Virus record (IMG/VR): IMGVR_UViG_3300020401_000092
Coordinates: 1-23,919 of that record
Length of the DNA: 23,919 bases
Direction: 5' to 3' (one strand)
Source of the DNA: a virus
In this document: piece by piece, positions 13,032 to 18,945 of the stretch
Position numbering within the stretch: position 1 is the first letter of the stretch
Layout: the number at the start of each line of letters is the position of its first letter
Notes under the pieces: generated by a model
Told to the model about the DNA's origin: nothing
The model's database searches: none
The model's input: the letters and a program-made list of their open reading frames with translations, nothing else
Made by a program: the position numbers and the translations under genes

Positions 13032-13864
13032 TGTACCACCCTCATTTTTGTTTTTGCTTTCATCCTCACGACATTACTTGGCAAATTTGCACCCTCTGGC
13101 GCTTGTTGTATGAGCATCGTCTTTTCATTATCGGTTGCCTCATAAAAAGCTTGTTGGATGAGCCGTTCTTCTTGCAATCGAGTCTGATCAGTTGCCCACG
13201 GCTGTTTACCGATATTGCCATACTTCTCCCATTGTGCTTGCAATCTTTTAACAGCACTCGTCTTTTCGGTGTTTTCGTAAACGTCATTGCGCCAATAATC
13301 GCCATCCATCATTTGCTTCAGCCATGTTGCACAATGAGCGAAACTTTGCCAATCAGGTTTAGTTCTAATATATGCTTGCAAGTCACTCATAATTTTTTCT
13401 GTGGTTGTGCCTTTTTTTCGTGTTTTCACAAACCGTTGTCTGGCAGAATTTTTGTCACCCTTCTTGTTTGGATACTTACTGTAGAATTGCTCAAACTCTT
13501 CGTGCATTTTTTCTTGAACACTATTTATATTCTTATCTTGTTTCTTATCTTGTTTCTTAGAGTATAACTGTGAGACATCTGTTATCTCACCATGAGACTT
13601 CTGATGTCTCACTGTGAGACTTCTCCCATCATCCATAGGCAGGGTAATTGTGTAAGATGAACTGCGGCCTGTCTTCTCCCAGATGATGTAATTTCGTCTT
13701 TTCAAACTCTGTAAACACCTGTGTACCGTGGCGCGACTCAACCCTGTTTCTTCGGTTAGTGTGTCGATGGATGGAAACACGTTAGGCAGATGGCTTGCCA
13801 AAATTAACAGCGTCAACTTTTCGCTAGGCGGTAACCGTAAGTCACGAATAGTCGGCAATATCAT
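13022..13864 (-). CDS. Lambda-O-like replication initiator (winged-helix N-terminus)
   Basis: A 280-residue protein. Residues about 10-75 form a winged helix: LPPSEKLTLLILASHLPN, PSIDTLTEETGLSRATVHRC, LQSLKRRNYIIWEKTGRSSS. A hydrophilic linker (about 78-118) follows, then a domain with FEQFYSKYPNKKGDKNSARQ and FAHCATWLKQMMDGDYW, the C-terminal pattern of phage O-like/DnaT-like proteins that recruit helicase loading factors. The ATG at 13864 is fixed by an ATGA overlap with the upstream gene and by GGGAAG before it. The linker DNA carries 22-bp iterons and an AT-rich stretch, so the gene probably contains the origin, as in lambda O. No helicase or loader gene is seen in the window, so host DnaB loading is likely. 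Confidence 0.78.
   Translation of the reverse strand: MILPTIRDLRLPPSEKLTLLILASHLPNVFPSIDTLTEETGLSRATVHRCLQSLKRRNYIIWEKTGRSSSYTITLPMDDGRSLTVRHQKSHGEITDVSQLYSKKQDKKQDKNINSVQEKMHEEFEQFYSKYPNKKGDKNSARQRFVKTRKKGTTTEKIMSDLQAYIRTKPDWQSFAHCATWLKQMMDGDYWRNDVYENTEKTSAVKRLQAQWEKYGNIGKQPWATDQTRLQEERLIQQAFYEATDNEKTMLIQQAPEGANLPSNVVRMKAKTKMRVVQCD
13501..13636. other. Predicted phage origin of replication (iterons plus AT-rich region)
   Basis: Three direct copies of TGAGAC(A/T)TCT(G/C) start at 13571, 13593 and 13615, exactly 22 bp apart. The first two 22-bp units share 17 of 22 bases and each is a near palindrome (unit 2: TGAGAC, seven bases, GTCTCA); the third keeps only the left half. Beside them, 13501-13560 is 73% A+T by my count and contains a 12-bp tandem repeat. 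In the reading direction of the gene the order is winged helix, iterons, AT-rich DNA, C-terminal domain, the same as in lambda O. The role is inferred from that parallel. Confidence 0.7.
13531..13559. repeat. 12-bp tandem repeat in the AT-rich part of the putative origin
   Basis: Two and a half copies of TTATCTTGTTTC in a row. In the initiator it encodes KKQD repeated. All-pyrimidine-biased strand, low duplex stability; plausible melting element. Confidence 0.75.
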
Positions 13865-14181
13865 TTTATGCACTTCCCTTCCGTTTCCATGTATTTAATC
13901 ACCAGCGTCTTTTGATTTGGCTCTGTCACCGTCAACACCGTGTCGGGTGGCGCACCCTCTAAAATCTTTCTCACCCAAGCCAAGCCACCCTTCTTGCGCT
14001 TTTGCTCGTTAGGTAACTGTTTGCCGTTTGGGTAAGTAAGCCAATTATCATATGAATTTTTTGCGCCCAATTGTCCGGCTCGTTTGTCAACACGAAATCC
14101 TTTTACTCCAATCTTTTCAAATTGACGTAAAACTTTTTGCTCATCAGCATAGCCAAGTCTTGCGGCGCGACTTTTAGCCAT
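13861..14181 (-). CDS. PD-(D/E)XK-like protein, possible Holliday junction resolvase
   Basis: A 106-residue protein starting MAKSRAARLGYADEQKVLRQ. The pattern helix with Glu (14), G-R-V-D-K-R-A-G region, Asp45 in NSYDNWL, Glu59-Gln-Lys61 in PNEQKRKKGGLAWV, then a helix and a final strand (KTLVIKYME) follows small phage PD-(D/E)XK resolvase-like nucleases, which cleave branched recombination intermediates. The usual (D/E)VK is here EQK and the strand before it is Pro-rich, so activity is uncertain. The ATG at 14181 overlaps the HTH gene's stop by eight bases and the end forms ATGA with the initiator. Placement in the replication operon fits. Confidence 0.45.
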   Translation of the reverse strand: MAKSRAARLGYADEQKVLRQFEKIGVKGFRVDKRAGQLGAKNSYDNWLTYPNGKQLPNEQKRKKGGLAWVRKILEGAPPDTVLTVTEPNQKTLVIKYMETEGKCIK

Positions 14182-14383
14182 GCCACAACTCATCTACAAA
14201 AGTGTCGGCATCTTTAACTTTTTGCACTAACAACTTTTCTAACTGTTTTCGTGTTTTAATGCTTGCGGGTAAACCGCGATTTTTCCAGTGTGTAACAGCA
14301 GACGGCGTAACGCCTATCATCTCTGCAACCAACGAAACGCCGCCAAGTGCGTCAATAATTTTTCTGGCTAAGTAAACATCCAT
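14174..14383 (-). CDS. YdaS/Cro-like HTH protein, first gene of the replication operon
   Basis: A 69-residue protein, MDVYLARKIIDALGGVSLVA, then EMIGVTPSAVTHWKNRGLPA. The HTH (about residues 12-36: GGVSLVAEMIGVTPSAVTHW) and the following NRGLPASI are typical of the YdaS/Cro group that sits next to lambdoid replication operons. AGGTGA lies five bases before the ATG. It faces the plus-strand recombination operon across a 97-base divergent region, so it likely regulates itself and the rightward genes. This is the second small HTH regulator in the window and is unlike the one at 11834. Confidence 0.78.
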   Translation of the reverse strand: MDVYLARKIIDALGGVSLVAEMIGVTPSAVTHWKNRGLPASIKTRKQLEKLLVQKVKDADTFVDELWHG

Positions 14384-14480
14384 AAATCACCTGTATTACA
14401 TTTTGTTAAGTCTTTCAACCGTTATAACTTGTCACGTTACAAAAAGTAAAGTAAGGTGTAAAAAATTTTTGGAGAAGATT
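14384..14480. promoter_or_regulatory. Divergent control region between replication and recombination operons
   Basis: The 97 bases are AT-rich. A perfect 8-bp palindrome GTTATAAC (14421-14428) offers TATAAC as a -10 on both strands, but no good -35 lies 16-18 bases from it in either direction (plus: TTTTGT; minus: TACTTT). Promoters here may therefore need an activator, or the palindrome may be the operator of the HTH protein at 14383. The first plus-strand gene has the TTTTTGGAGAAG ribosome site at 14463-14474. Confidence 0.35.
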
Positions 14481-14669
14481 ATGACAAATAAACAAACGGA
14501 CGAACCGATATTATCACAAGCGACTATCGAAAAGATCAATAGTAAGCCGTATCCGTTAGGCCATTATGAAACAATCACAATGGAATGTTTGCGGCTAGTG
14601 GGTTTAACCAAAGAGTCAAAACGTTTTAAAAAGCTATGGGAAGAAATCAATGCGCCAACCAAGCGATAG
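14481..14669 (+). CDS. 62-residue hypothetical protein, first gene of the recombination operon
   Basis: Starts MTNKQTDEPILSQATIEKIN and is a charged, helical protein (ITMECLRLVGLTKESKRFKK). The ATG at 14481 follows the recurrent TTTGGAGAAG site; an in-frame ATG at 14403 has no ribosome site and would run through the control region. Its end overlaps the exonuclease start by 20 bases, so it may be an accessory of the nuclease. Family not recognised. Confidence 0.65.
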   Translation: MTNKQTDEPILSQATIEKINSKPYPLGHYETITMECLRLVGLTKESKRFKKLWEEINAPTKR

Positions 14670-15519
14670 AGTAGCGTCAAAAAACAACATCTATCTAGGT
14701 GCTTCTCTTGCCTACAGATTGATTAATATGAAAAATGGTTTGATGAATGCGTGGCTGGAATATACAGGGCGAAAAGAGCCAGAAGATTTGTCAACAAAAC
14801 TTAACGTCTTGATGGGCAGTCATACCGAAAGTCTTAATAAACGCTATTATGAGATGATGACAGGGTACGAATTTGCTGACAATGACGCATGGCGTAAAAC
14901 GTGGCGTGACAGACTCGAACTAGAAACACAACACCCTGACTATCCTTGGTTGTTAACCCACCCTGATCAATGGCGAATTGATGATGCTGGCAACATTGTA
15001 TTAGTAGACTTCAAGCATACAAACGAAAGAAAGTGGAGCAACAAAGAAGAGTTAGTAGATACTTACTCTGCACAAATGCAAATGCAAATGCTGGTTGCAC
15101 AAGCGGCTTTCGGAGTGCCAGTTACGCAATCGGAATTGTCAGTGTTTTTCGGAAACAGTAAATGGGATGTTATACCCATACCAGCGGAGCCGGACACACA
15201 GCAAAGCTTGTTATCGTTGTATAGAGGCTTTTATCAGCACGTTATGAACGATGAAGCGCCAGACGCTGATTGGGAACCTAAAATAAAAATTCCCAAAGTT
15301 GTGCCGCATCAAACCCGACAAATGCACCAAGATAACGAGTTTTGCGAATTAGCCGCGCAATGGGTACGCTACAAAGACAGTTACAAAGCGTTTAGCGCGA
15401 TAGACTCACAGCTAAAAGGCAAATTGAAAGACGATGACAAGGAAATATTCAACGATACTGTAAGGGTGTACAGAACAGGCGGGGGGCAACGCCGTATTAA
15501 ACTTTTGGAGAATGATTAA
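14650..15519 (+). CDS. YqaJ / lambda-exo-like recombination exonuclease
   Basis: A 289-residue nuclease of the PD-(D/E)XK superfamily that would resect double-stranded ends 5' to 3' and hand the single strand to the annealing protein. Landmarks are GSHTESLNKRYYEMMTG (56-72, Glu60), LLTHPDQWRIDDAGNI (101-116, with the metal-binding Asp106), LVDFKHTNE (118-126; Asp120-x-Lys122) and YSAQMQMQMLVAQAAFGV (139-156, the conserved Gln helix), all in the right order and spacing. GGAAG precedes the ATG, which lies inside the previous gene. Its stop overlaps the next start (TAATG), the usual coupling of exonuclease and annealase. Confidence 0.85.
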   Translation: MRQPSDRVASKNNIYLGASLAYRLINMKNGLMNAWLEYTGRKEPEDLSTKLNVLMGSHTESLNKRYYEMMTGYEFADNDAWRKTWRDRLELETQHPDYPWLLTHPDQWRIDDAGNIVLVDFKHTNERKWSNKEELVDTYSAQMQMQMLVAQAAFGVPVTQSELSVFFGNSKWDVIPIPAEPDTQQSLLSLYRGFYQHVMNDEAPDADWEPKIKIPKVVPHQTRQMHQDNEFCELAAQWVRYKDSYKAFSAIDSQLKGKLKDDDKEIFNDTVRVYRTGGGQRRIKLLEND

Positions 15520-16157
15520 TGGCAAACAATTCACCGCTAGAAAGTAGCGACAAACGGTTACGCGAGTTTTTACCATCTGACAGCGATTTTAGAGATGCTG
15601 TATGGCTTCATAAGCAAAGTGGTATGAAAATTATTAAGCACAAGTATTTAAAACAAATTGCGGGTCTGCAAAAGATCAAACCAATTCCAAGTAGCGTAGA
15701 TTTAAAGTTTTATCCAGAATTAAATAAAGCTACGTGTTTTTTGTCTGTAGAAAATGCAGAGGGCCAACAGTTTTGTTCAGTTGCAGAGGCAGATCCTAAA
15801 AACAATAAAAATGCTTATCCTGTGATGATGGCTTATAAGAGGGCTTTAGATCGAGCCATATTAGAAGCACTCAATTTGCAAGGGTTTTTCTACGCCGACA
15901 GTGAAATACCATTAACTGAAGAACAACCAGAAGCGGCGTCTAATGTTGAGTCTGGTTCTGCAACCAAAAACAAAGCAAGCAAACAAGTTTTGTCTATGCT
16001 AATTAATAAATTGCAACAAGCCCAAACGCTTGAAGCATTAGAAGCAAACAGGCAAGCAATTAAACAGATGGTTGAATTGGAATCTTTAACGCAAGAAGAT
16101 AAAGACGAATTAACCGCTGTATATAATACGTTACGGACAAGTAAAAAAAATGAATGA
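15519..16157 (+). CDS. Probable single-strand annealing protein (Rad52/Sak-like)
   Basis: A 212-residue protein coupled by TAATG to the exonuclease and followed by SSB, the position of a phage annealase. The segment AYPVMMAYKRALDRAILEAL (about 99-118) followed by FFYADSEIP resembles the YP..MA.KRA..RA.L...YSE.E block of Rad52/Sak-type proteins, which anneal complementary single strands as rings. The C-terminal ~50 residues (LINKLQQAQTLEALEANRQA) form the helical tail often found on phage annealases and probably binds the partner. The ribosome site is TTTGGAG. The exact superfamily (Sak, Erf, RecT) cannot be fixed by eye. Confidence 0.6.
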   Translation: MANNSPLESSDKRLREFLPSDSDFRDAVWLHKQSGMKIIKHKYLKQIAGLQKIKPIPSSVDLKFYPELNKATCFLSVENAEGQQFCSVAEADPKNNKNAYPVMMAYKRALDRAILEALNLQGFFYADSEIPLTEEQPEAASNVESGSATKNKASKQVLSMLINKLQQAQTLEALEANRQAIKQMVELESLTQEDKDELTAVYNTLRTSKKNE

Positions 16158-16353
16158 AAAACAAGCCAAAGAATTAATACAATTAAAACGTAAAATTGCA
16201 CAAGCGACAACCGCAAAACAATTTAACGCCGCCGCAACTTATGCTCTTAAGTGGGGCAAAGAAAATTTGTCGGCTGGTGACATAAATATGCAATCGATTA
16301 TTAAGCTTATCACAGAGCAAAAACAAATTTTGCAAAAACGAAAGGGTAAATAA
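16150..16353 (+). CDS. 67-residue hypothetical helical protein
   Basis: Starts [20 protein letters not shown] and is basic and fully helical ([35 protein letters not shown]). It overlaps the annealing protein gene by eight bases and ends two bases before ssb. Its Ser/Thr-poor, Lys/Gln-rich helices resemble the annealase C-terminal tail, so it may be a recombination accessory. Family not recognised. Confidence 0.65.
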   Translation: MNEKQAKELIQLKRKIAQATTAKQFNAAATYALKWGKENLSAGDINMQSIIKLITEQKQILQKRKGK

Positions 16354-16355
16354 AA

Positions 16356-16778
16356 ATGGCGGGATTAAACAAAGTCATGCTTATTGGAAATCTTGGGCGT
16401 GACCCAGAAGTTCGAGAATCAGATTTCGGAAGAGTGTGCAACCTAAACATTGCGACTAGCGAGTCTTGGAAAGACAAACAATCCGGCGAACGAAAAACAA
16501 AAACGGAATGGCATAAAGTTGTTATATATAATGAAGGTCTTGTGGGTGTAGCAGAGAGATTTTTGCAAAAAGGCTCAACCGTGTACATCGAAGGACAACT
16601 GCAAACACGCAGTTACGATAAGGATGGCGAAAATCGTTACATTACCGAAATAGTATTGCAAAAATATAAAGGGGAGTTAACAATGCTTGGAAAGAAAGAC
16701 TCGCCAGATGGCGGGTATCATGCGCCAATTGCGCCAAGCATGAGAAAGATAGAAACCGACGATGATTTTGATTTCTAA
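16356..16778 (+). CDS. ssb: Single-stranded DNA-binding protein
   Basis: A 140-residue bacterial-type SSB. The OB-fold start [20 protein letters not shown], the [20 protein letters not shown] block, [20 protein letters not shown] and the strand ITEIVLQ are all present (residues 4-112). A short linker leads to the acidic tip DDDFDF, the tail by which SSB recruits partner proteins. The linker is only about 25 residues, shorter than in host SSBs. It covers exposed DNA during replication and recombination and completes the exonuclease-annealase-SSB set. Weak AAGGG ribosome site. Confidence 0.95.
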   Translation: MAGLNKVMLIGNLGRDPEVRESDFGRVCNLNIATSESWKDKQSGERKTKTEWHKVVIYNEGLVGVAERFLQKGSTVYIEGQLQTRSYDKDGENRYITEIVLQKYKGELTMLGKKDSPDGGYHAPIAPSMRKIETDDDFDF

Positions 16779-16869
16779 GATTTTGTTGTCTTCGTTATCA
16801 CTCAACCAGCAAGAGAAAGAAGCAGTTTATTATTATATAGAAACGGTTAAACAAACAAAGAAAGGCTGA
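16762..16869 (+). CDS. 35-residue micro-ORF overlapping the end of ssb
   Basis: Starts [20 protein letters not shown] and ends [15 protein letters not shown]. It starts within the codons for the SSB acidic tip and runs on for 91 bases past its stop, filling most of the gap to the next ORF. A hydrophobic start and a polar helix follow. There is no clear ribosome site, so it may depend on coupling with ssb. Low confidence. Confidence 0.35.
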   Translation: MILISKILLSSLSLNQQEKEAVYYYIETVKQTKKG

Positions 16870-16872
16870 ACG

Positions 16873-16968
16873 ATGACAGGTGTTCAAATTCTAGCGTGGG
16901 CGTGTTTAATAACTTTTTATCTTTTAGCAATTTATGGCGGTTTAGTACAATCAAGTTCTGTGCATTAA
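16873..16968 (+). CDS. 31-residue single-helix membrane peptide
   Basis: MTGVQILAWACLITFYLLAI followed by YGGLVQSSSVH: one hydrophobic helix with a short polar tail. AAAGG lies seven bases before the ATG and the ORF starts three bases past the previous stop. Like the 33-residue peptide on the other strand (10258-10359), it is an early-expressed membrane peptide of unknown role. Confidence 0.6.
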   Translation: MTGVQILAWACLITFYLLAIYGGLVQSSSVH

Positions 16969-16980
16969 CTGGTAAGTAGT

Positions 16981-17214
16981 ATGGAGAAAAACGCCCAAGG
17001 GTGGTACGTCATTGCTGACAGTAAAAAGGTAGGACAGTTTGGATGGTTGCCCGAATATAATAAAGAGTTGCAAAAGTATCGGGGTTTGTCTGACGCTGGC
17101 ACTCATTGGGTAGTCACAAAAAAAATTAAACGTCATCATTACCAAATATGGGCAAAGAAAAAAGTTAGGGCAAGCAAGCCTCAACCTTGGTTTAATTTGC
17201 GGAGAATCAAATGA
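16981..17214 (+). CDS. Small basic aromatic protein, 77 residues
   Basis: Starts MEKNAQGWYVIADSKKVGQF and contains GLSDAGTHWVVTKKIKRHHY, QIWAKKKVRASKPQPWFNLR. It is very basic with five Trp, and a beta-strand pattern that could form a small nucleic-acid binding sheet. GGTAAG lies five bases before the ATG; its stop forms ATGA with the next gene. Family not recognised. Confidence 0.65.
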   Translation: MEKNAQGWYVIADSKKVGQFGWLPEYNKELQKYRGLSDAGTHWVVTKKIKRHHYQIWAKKKVRASKPQPWFNLRRIK

Positions 17215-17561
17215 TTTTAGTGGAAACTACTTTATACAAGGCGGCTGTCATTATAAGCTTTATTGCTAATATGGCGGTGCCAGAGATTAGAGAAGAAAAA
17301 CGCTTTACACTTGAAGATAGATTTGTTGACCGGCTTGAGTGCGTTGAGCAAGTACAACATTATTTACACGCTATACCTGATCACTTCATTACAGAATATA
17401 ATGTTAGAATTGAAGATCAATCTTGTTTCCCAGTCAAAATAAAGTATTACGTTTCGCCTCCTATTCCTCGTCAGCGTCCTTTTCATTTTGGCACTTGCAA
17501 GCACACGTTCTTGGGTTGCAATTACACTGGCAATCTTCACAAGTACATTTCTTTTCAGTAG
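17211..17561 (+). CDS. Hypothetical protein at the end of the recombination operon
   Basis: A 116-residue ORF starting MILVETTLYKAAVIISFIAN, joined to the previous gene by ATGA. The first ~85 residues look like a real soluble protein after a hydrophobic start (ECVEQVQHYLHAIPDHFITE, SCFPVKIKYYVSPPIPRQRP). The last ~33 residues (HFGTCKHTFLGCNYTGNLHK) are read antisense over the cysteine-rich gene at 17461-17607 and look unlike a conserved domain. Either the two genes truly overlap tail to tail or this ORF originally ended earlier. No terminator is visible between the converging operons. Confidence 0.55.
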   Translation: MILVETTLYKAAVIISFIANMAVPEIREEKRFTLEDRFVDRLECVEQVQHYLHAIPDHFITEYNVRIEDQSCFPVKIKYYVSPPIPRQRPFHFGTCKHTFLGCNYTGNLHKYISFQ

Positions 17562-17607
17562 TCACCACATATGCCTTTCTACCGTAATAACGTCGATGGT
17601 AATTCAC
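17461..17607 (-). CDS. Cysteine-rich metallothionein-like microprotein
   Basis: A 48-residue protein with eight Cys packed into residues 21-39: CTCEDCQCNCNPRTCACKC, i.e. four CxC pairs-like spacings, no Trp or Phe, an N-terminal basic/Tyr stretch (NYHRRYYGRKAYVV) and an acidic end (NEKDADEE). Such a pattern binds d10 metals (Zn, Cu, Cd) in metallothioneins; here this is inferred from the residues alone. The start is GTG at 17607, forming a GTGA four-base overlap with the endolysin stop, the same device as at 18776-18779, which strongly supports translation. It is the last gene of the lysis operon and lies antisense to the end of the plus-strand gene 17211-17561. Confidence 0.7.
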   Translation of the reverse strand: MNYHRRYYGRKAYVVTTEKKCTCEDCQCNCNPRTCACKCQNEKDADEE

Positions 17608-18050
17608 GATAAAAACAAACGGCGTTCATCCAATCGCCGTAGCTGTAGACCCTTGAGTTTGCGGCCCGACGCAAAACACCACTTAGGAAACTCATCAGCG
17701 GCCTGTTCATTGCGTTCTGCTAATATATGTTTACGGAGTGTAGACGCTTTTAGACTTCTGCTACCAAGATTATAACAAAAACTAACGAGTGCAGAGTATT
17801 GATTAACGTTCAAAAAGTGCAAAGGGATAAGTCTACTAACACTTTTTTCGTAACTGATTAGCTGTTGTTCAAGTAGGTCTAACGCTTCTTCTTGTGTAAC
17901 AGGCGGCGTATCTTTTGACACACGGCTACCATCCAGCAATCTAGTTGCTCCGTACCCAATCGTGAACACACCTCCGCTACAAATATATGGATCACTGCGA
18001 AAACCTTCCCACTTGCGAATTAGCGCTTTTCCTTCACTGTTCGTTTTCAT
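17604..18050 (-). CDS. Endolysin, GH24 muramidase (T4/P22-lysozyme type)
   Basis: A 148-residue peptidoglycan hydrolase that cuts the MurNAc-GlcNAc bond. The catalytic block KWEGFRSDPYICSGGVFTIG shows Glu15, Cys24 and Thr30 with E-x8-C-x5-T spacing, the E-C/D-T triad of this family; Cys in place of Asp is known in P22/R21-type enzymes. Also present are GYG after it and the NVNQYSALVSFCYNLGSRSL helix. No signal peptide or N-terminal SAR helix is seen, so it depends on a holin for release. I chose ATG 18050 (MKTNSEGKALIRKW); it overlaps the MscS-like gene by 17 bases. It ends in GTGA with the Cys-rich gene. Confidence 0.92.
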   Translation of the reverse strand: MKTNSEGKALIRKWEGFRSDPYICSGGVFTIGYGATRLLDGSRVSKDTPPVTQEEALDLLEQQLISYEKSVSRLIPLHFLNVNQYSALVSFCYNLGSRSLKASTLRKHILAERNEQAADEFPKWCFASGRKLKGLQLRRLDERRLFLS

Positions 18051-18369
18051 TGATTTGCTGGATAACACGGCTAATGTTCATAAAATCAAGACGGCTATTT
18101 GGCACGTGCCGCCATAACGTTTGACCGTCATGTTGCGTCTGAAATATTGTTTCATATAAACCGACTTTAATAATTAATGCTTGTTGTGTGCCGTCAATAA
18201 TTACCAAATCACCGCTATTGAAAGCTTCGCCCATGATAAATTTAACGCCACATAAAAAATTAGTTATTGCGTTTTTTAAAGCCAAACCGATTATCAACGA
18301 TAACGACAAGGCAAGAATTGGCGTTAGCCACACTGCTACATCTAGGCTTATTTTGTCTATCTGTTCCAT
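18034..18369 (-). CDS. Minimal MscS-like channel protein (pore helix plus beta domain)
   Basis: A 111-residue protein. Residues about 10-36 form a membrane helix (VAVWLTPILALSLSLIIGLA), followed by LKNAITNFLCGVKFIMGEAF, NSGDLVIIDG, and a beta domain ending in WRHVPNSRLDFMNISRV. This reproduces, in order, the MscS TM3 kink (GLALxxxxxNFxxGxxI), the xPFxxGDxVxI strand and the IPNSxLxxxxIxNxSR end. Known MscS proteins have two more helices and a C-terminal cage; both are missing, and the ORF ends soon after the motif. It lies directly upstream of the endolysin (17-base overlap) among lysis genes, so it may act as, or modulate, a membrane channel at lysis. Fold assignment is firm, function is inference. 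Confidence 0.82.
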   Translation of the reverse strand: MEQIDKISLDVAVWLTPILALSLSLIIGLALKNAITNFLCGVKFIMGEAFNSGDLVIIDGTQQALIIKVGLYETIFQTQHDGQTLWRHVPNSRLDFMNISRVIQQINENEQ

Positions 18370-18600
18370 TTAACATTTCCAACGCTTTCGGCTTAACCGT
18401 AATGGGCTGTTTGGATTTCTTGCAGACTTTGGAAACTTCTTCATCTGACCAGCACTACGCTTGCAATACGCCCTCTGACGTGCAGAGCCTTGCTTACCAA
18501 TTGTCGCGCCCTTTTGTCCATAACTGACTTTTCTAGTGCGGCCTGTTTTCGAGTTTTTGACAGTTTTAACCCTAGCCTTACCTTTTGCTGGCGTTGCCAT
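18370..18600 (-). CDS. Basic 76-residue protein of a widespread small phage family
   Basis: Starts MATPAKGKARVKTVKNSKTG, then RTRKVSYGQKGATIGKQGSA, and ends NPNSPLRLSRKRWKC. About a third of residues are Lys or Arg; there are two Cys (CKRSAG and the last residue). The start and the NPNSPxxLSRxxWKC end match, from memory, a small conserved family of environmental phages (possibly DUF6321). The ATG overlaps the upstream stop by one base (TAATG) and the stop abuts the MscS-like start. A nucleic-acid binding or virion-associated role is likely. Confidence 0.65.
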   Translation of the reverse strand: MATPAKGKARVKTVKNSKTGRTRKVSYGQKGATIGKQGSARQRAYCKRSAGQMKKFPKSARNPNSPLRLSRKRWKC

Positions 18601-18779
18601 TAGGCTCTTCTCGTTCTGCGCTTATTAGGTTTTTTTGCTGTTTTAGCCGCCGCTTTAAACGCTTTGTCAGTTGGCGCACCCTTACTGTTAGGTTTACGCA
18701 TCCTCTCTGGTTTTTTACCAGCCGCTTTTTGTGCTTTTATACGTTCTCTTTTTCTATGGATATTTCTGTAAAGACTCAC
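18600..18779 (-). CDS. Basic 59-residue protein with GTG start
   Basis: Reads (M)SLYRNIHRKRERIKAQKAAG, KKPERMRKPNSKGAPTDKAF, then KAAAKTAKKPNKRRTRRA. The pattern SLYxNIHxKRxRI...ERMRKPxSKGAPTxxxFxxAAKTAK is one I know from small phage proteins found near structural genes. GTG at 18779 forms GTGA with the upstream stop and has AGGGA six bases before it. 24 of 59 residues are Lys or Arg, so DNA or RNA binding is likely; function not established. With the next gene it forms a pair of basic proteins. Confidence 0.75.
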   Translation of the reverse strand: MSLYRNIHRKRERIKAQKAAGKKPERMRKPNSKGAPTDKAFKAAAKTAKKPNKRRTRRA

Positions 18780-18940
18780 TTTTTATCCCTTTCGTTCCAC
18801 AGTTGAAATAACGTTCGTACTTTTTCTTCCAGTACGTCCAAGCGATTAAACGCTTTAGCAAATAGAACAATAGCCGCCGTGACAGCCACAAGCACAGGCC
18901 AAATAGCGTTGAAAATATCCAGTAATGTTGCACCTTCCAT
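18776..18940 (-). CDS. 54-residue single-pass membrane protein
   Basis: Starts MEGATLLDIFNAIWPVLVAV, TAAIVLFAKAF is the rest of the helix (about 13-32), and an amphipathic charged tail follows (NRLDVLEEKVRTLFQLWNER). Helix plus short coiled coil is the design of holin-accessory and XhlA-like proteins in reverse order. Directly below the 3TM holin (five bases apart) and above two basic genes, with GTGA at its end. A lysis or envelope role is inferred. Confidence 0.7.
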   Translation of the reverse strand: MEGATLLDIFNAIWPVLVAVTAAIVLFAKAFNRLDVLEEKVRTLFQLWNERDKK

Positions 18941-18945
18941 TGCAA

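Noticed and set aside
13010-13567. 185-codon plus-strand ORF antisense to the initiator gene
   Set aside because: It lies opposite a well-supported winged-helix gene with coupled start, has a low-complexity Phe/Leu/Cys-rich translation and no ribosome site; a shadow frame.
13571-13636. CRISPR-like repeat array
   Set aside because: The 22-bp units are contiguous with no spacers, are palindromic and lie inside a coding gene; iterons fit better.
17604-18068. SAR-type endolysin
   Set aside because: The N-terminus is hydrophilic (MKTNSEGKALIRKW); no signal-anchor helix is present, so it is a holin-dependent enzyme.
18754-18945. 63-codon minus-strand ORF starting MQWKVQHYWIFS
   Set aside because: Overlaps the 54-residue membrane gene and the GTG-start basic gene, both supported by GTGA coupling; no ribosome site or family pattern.
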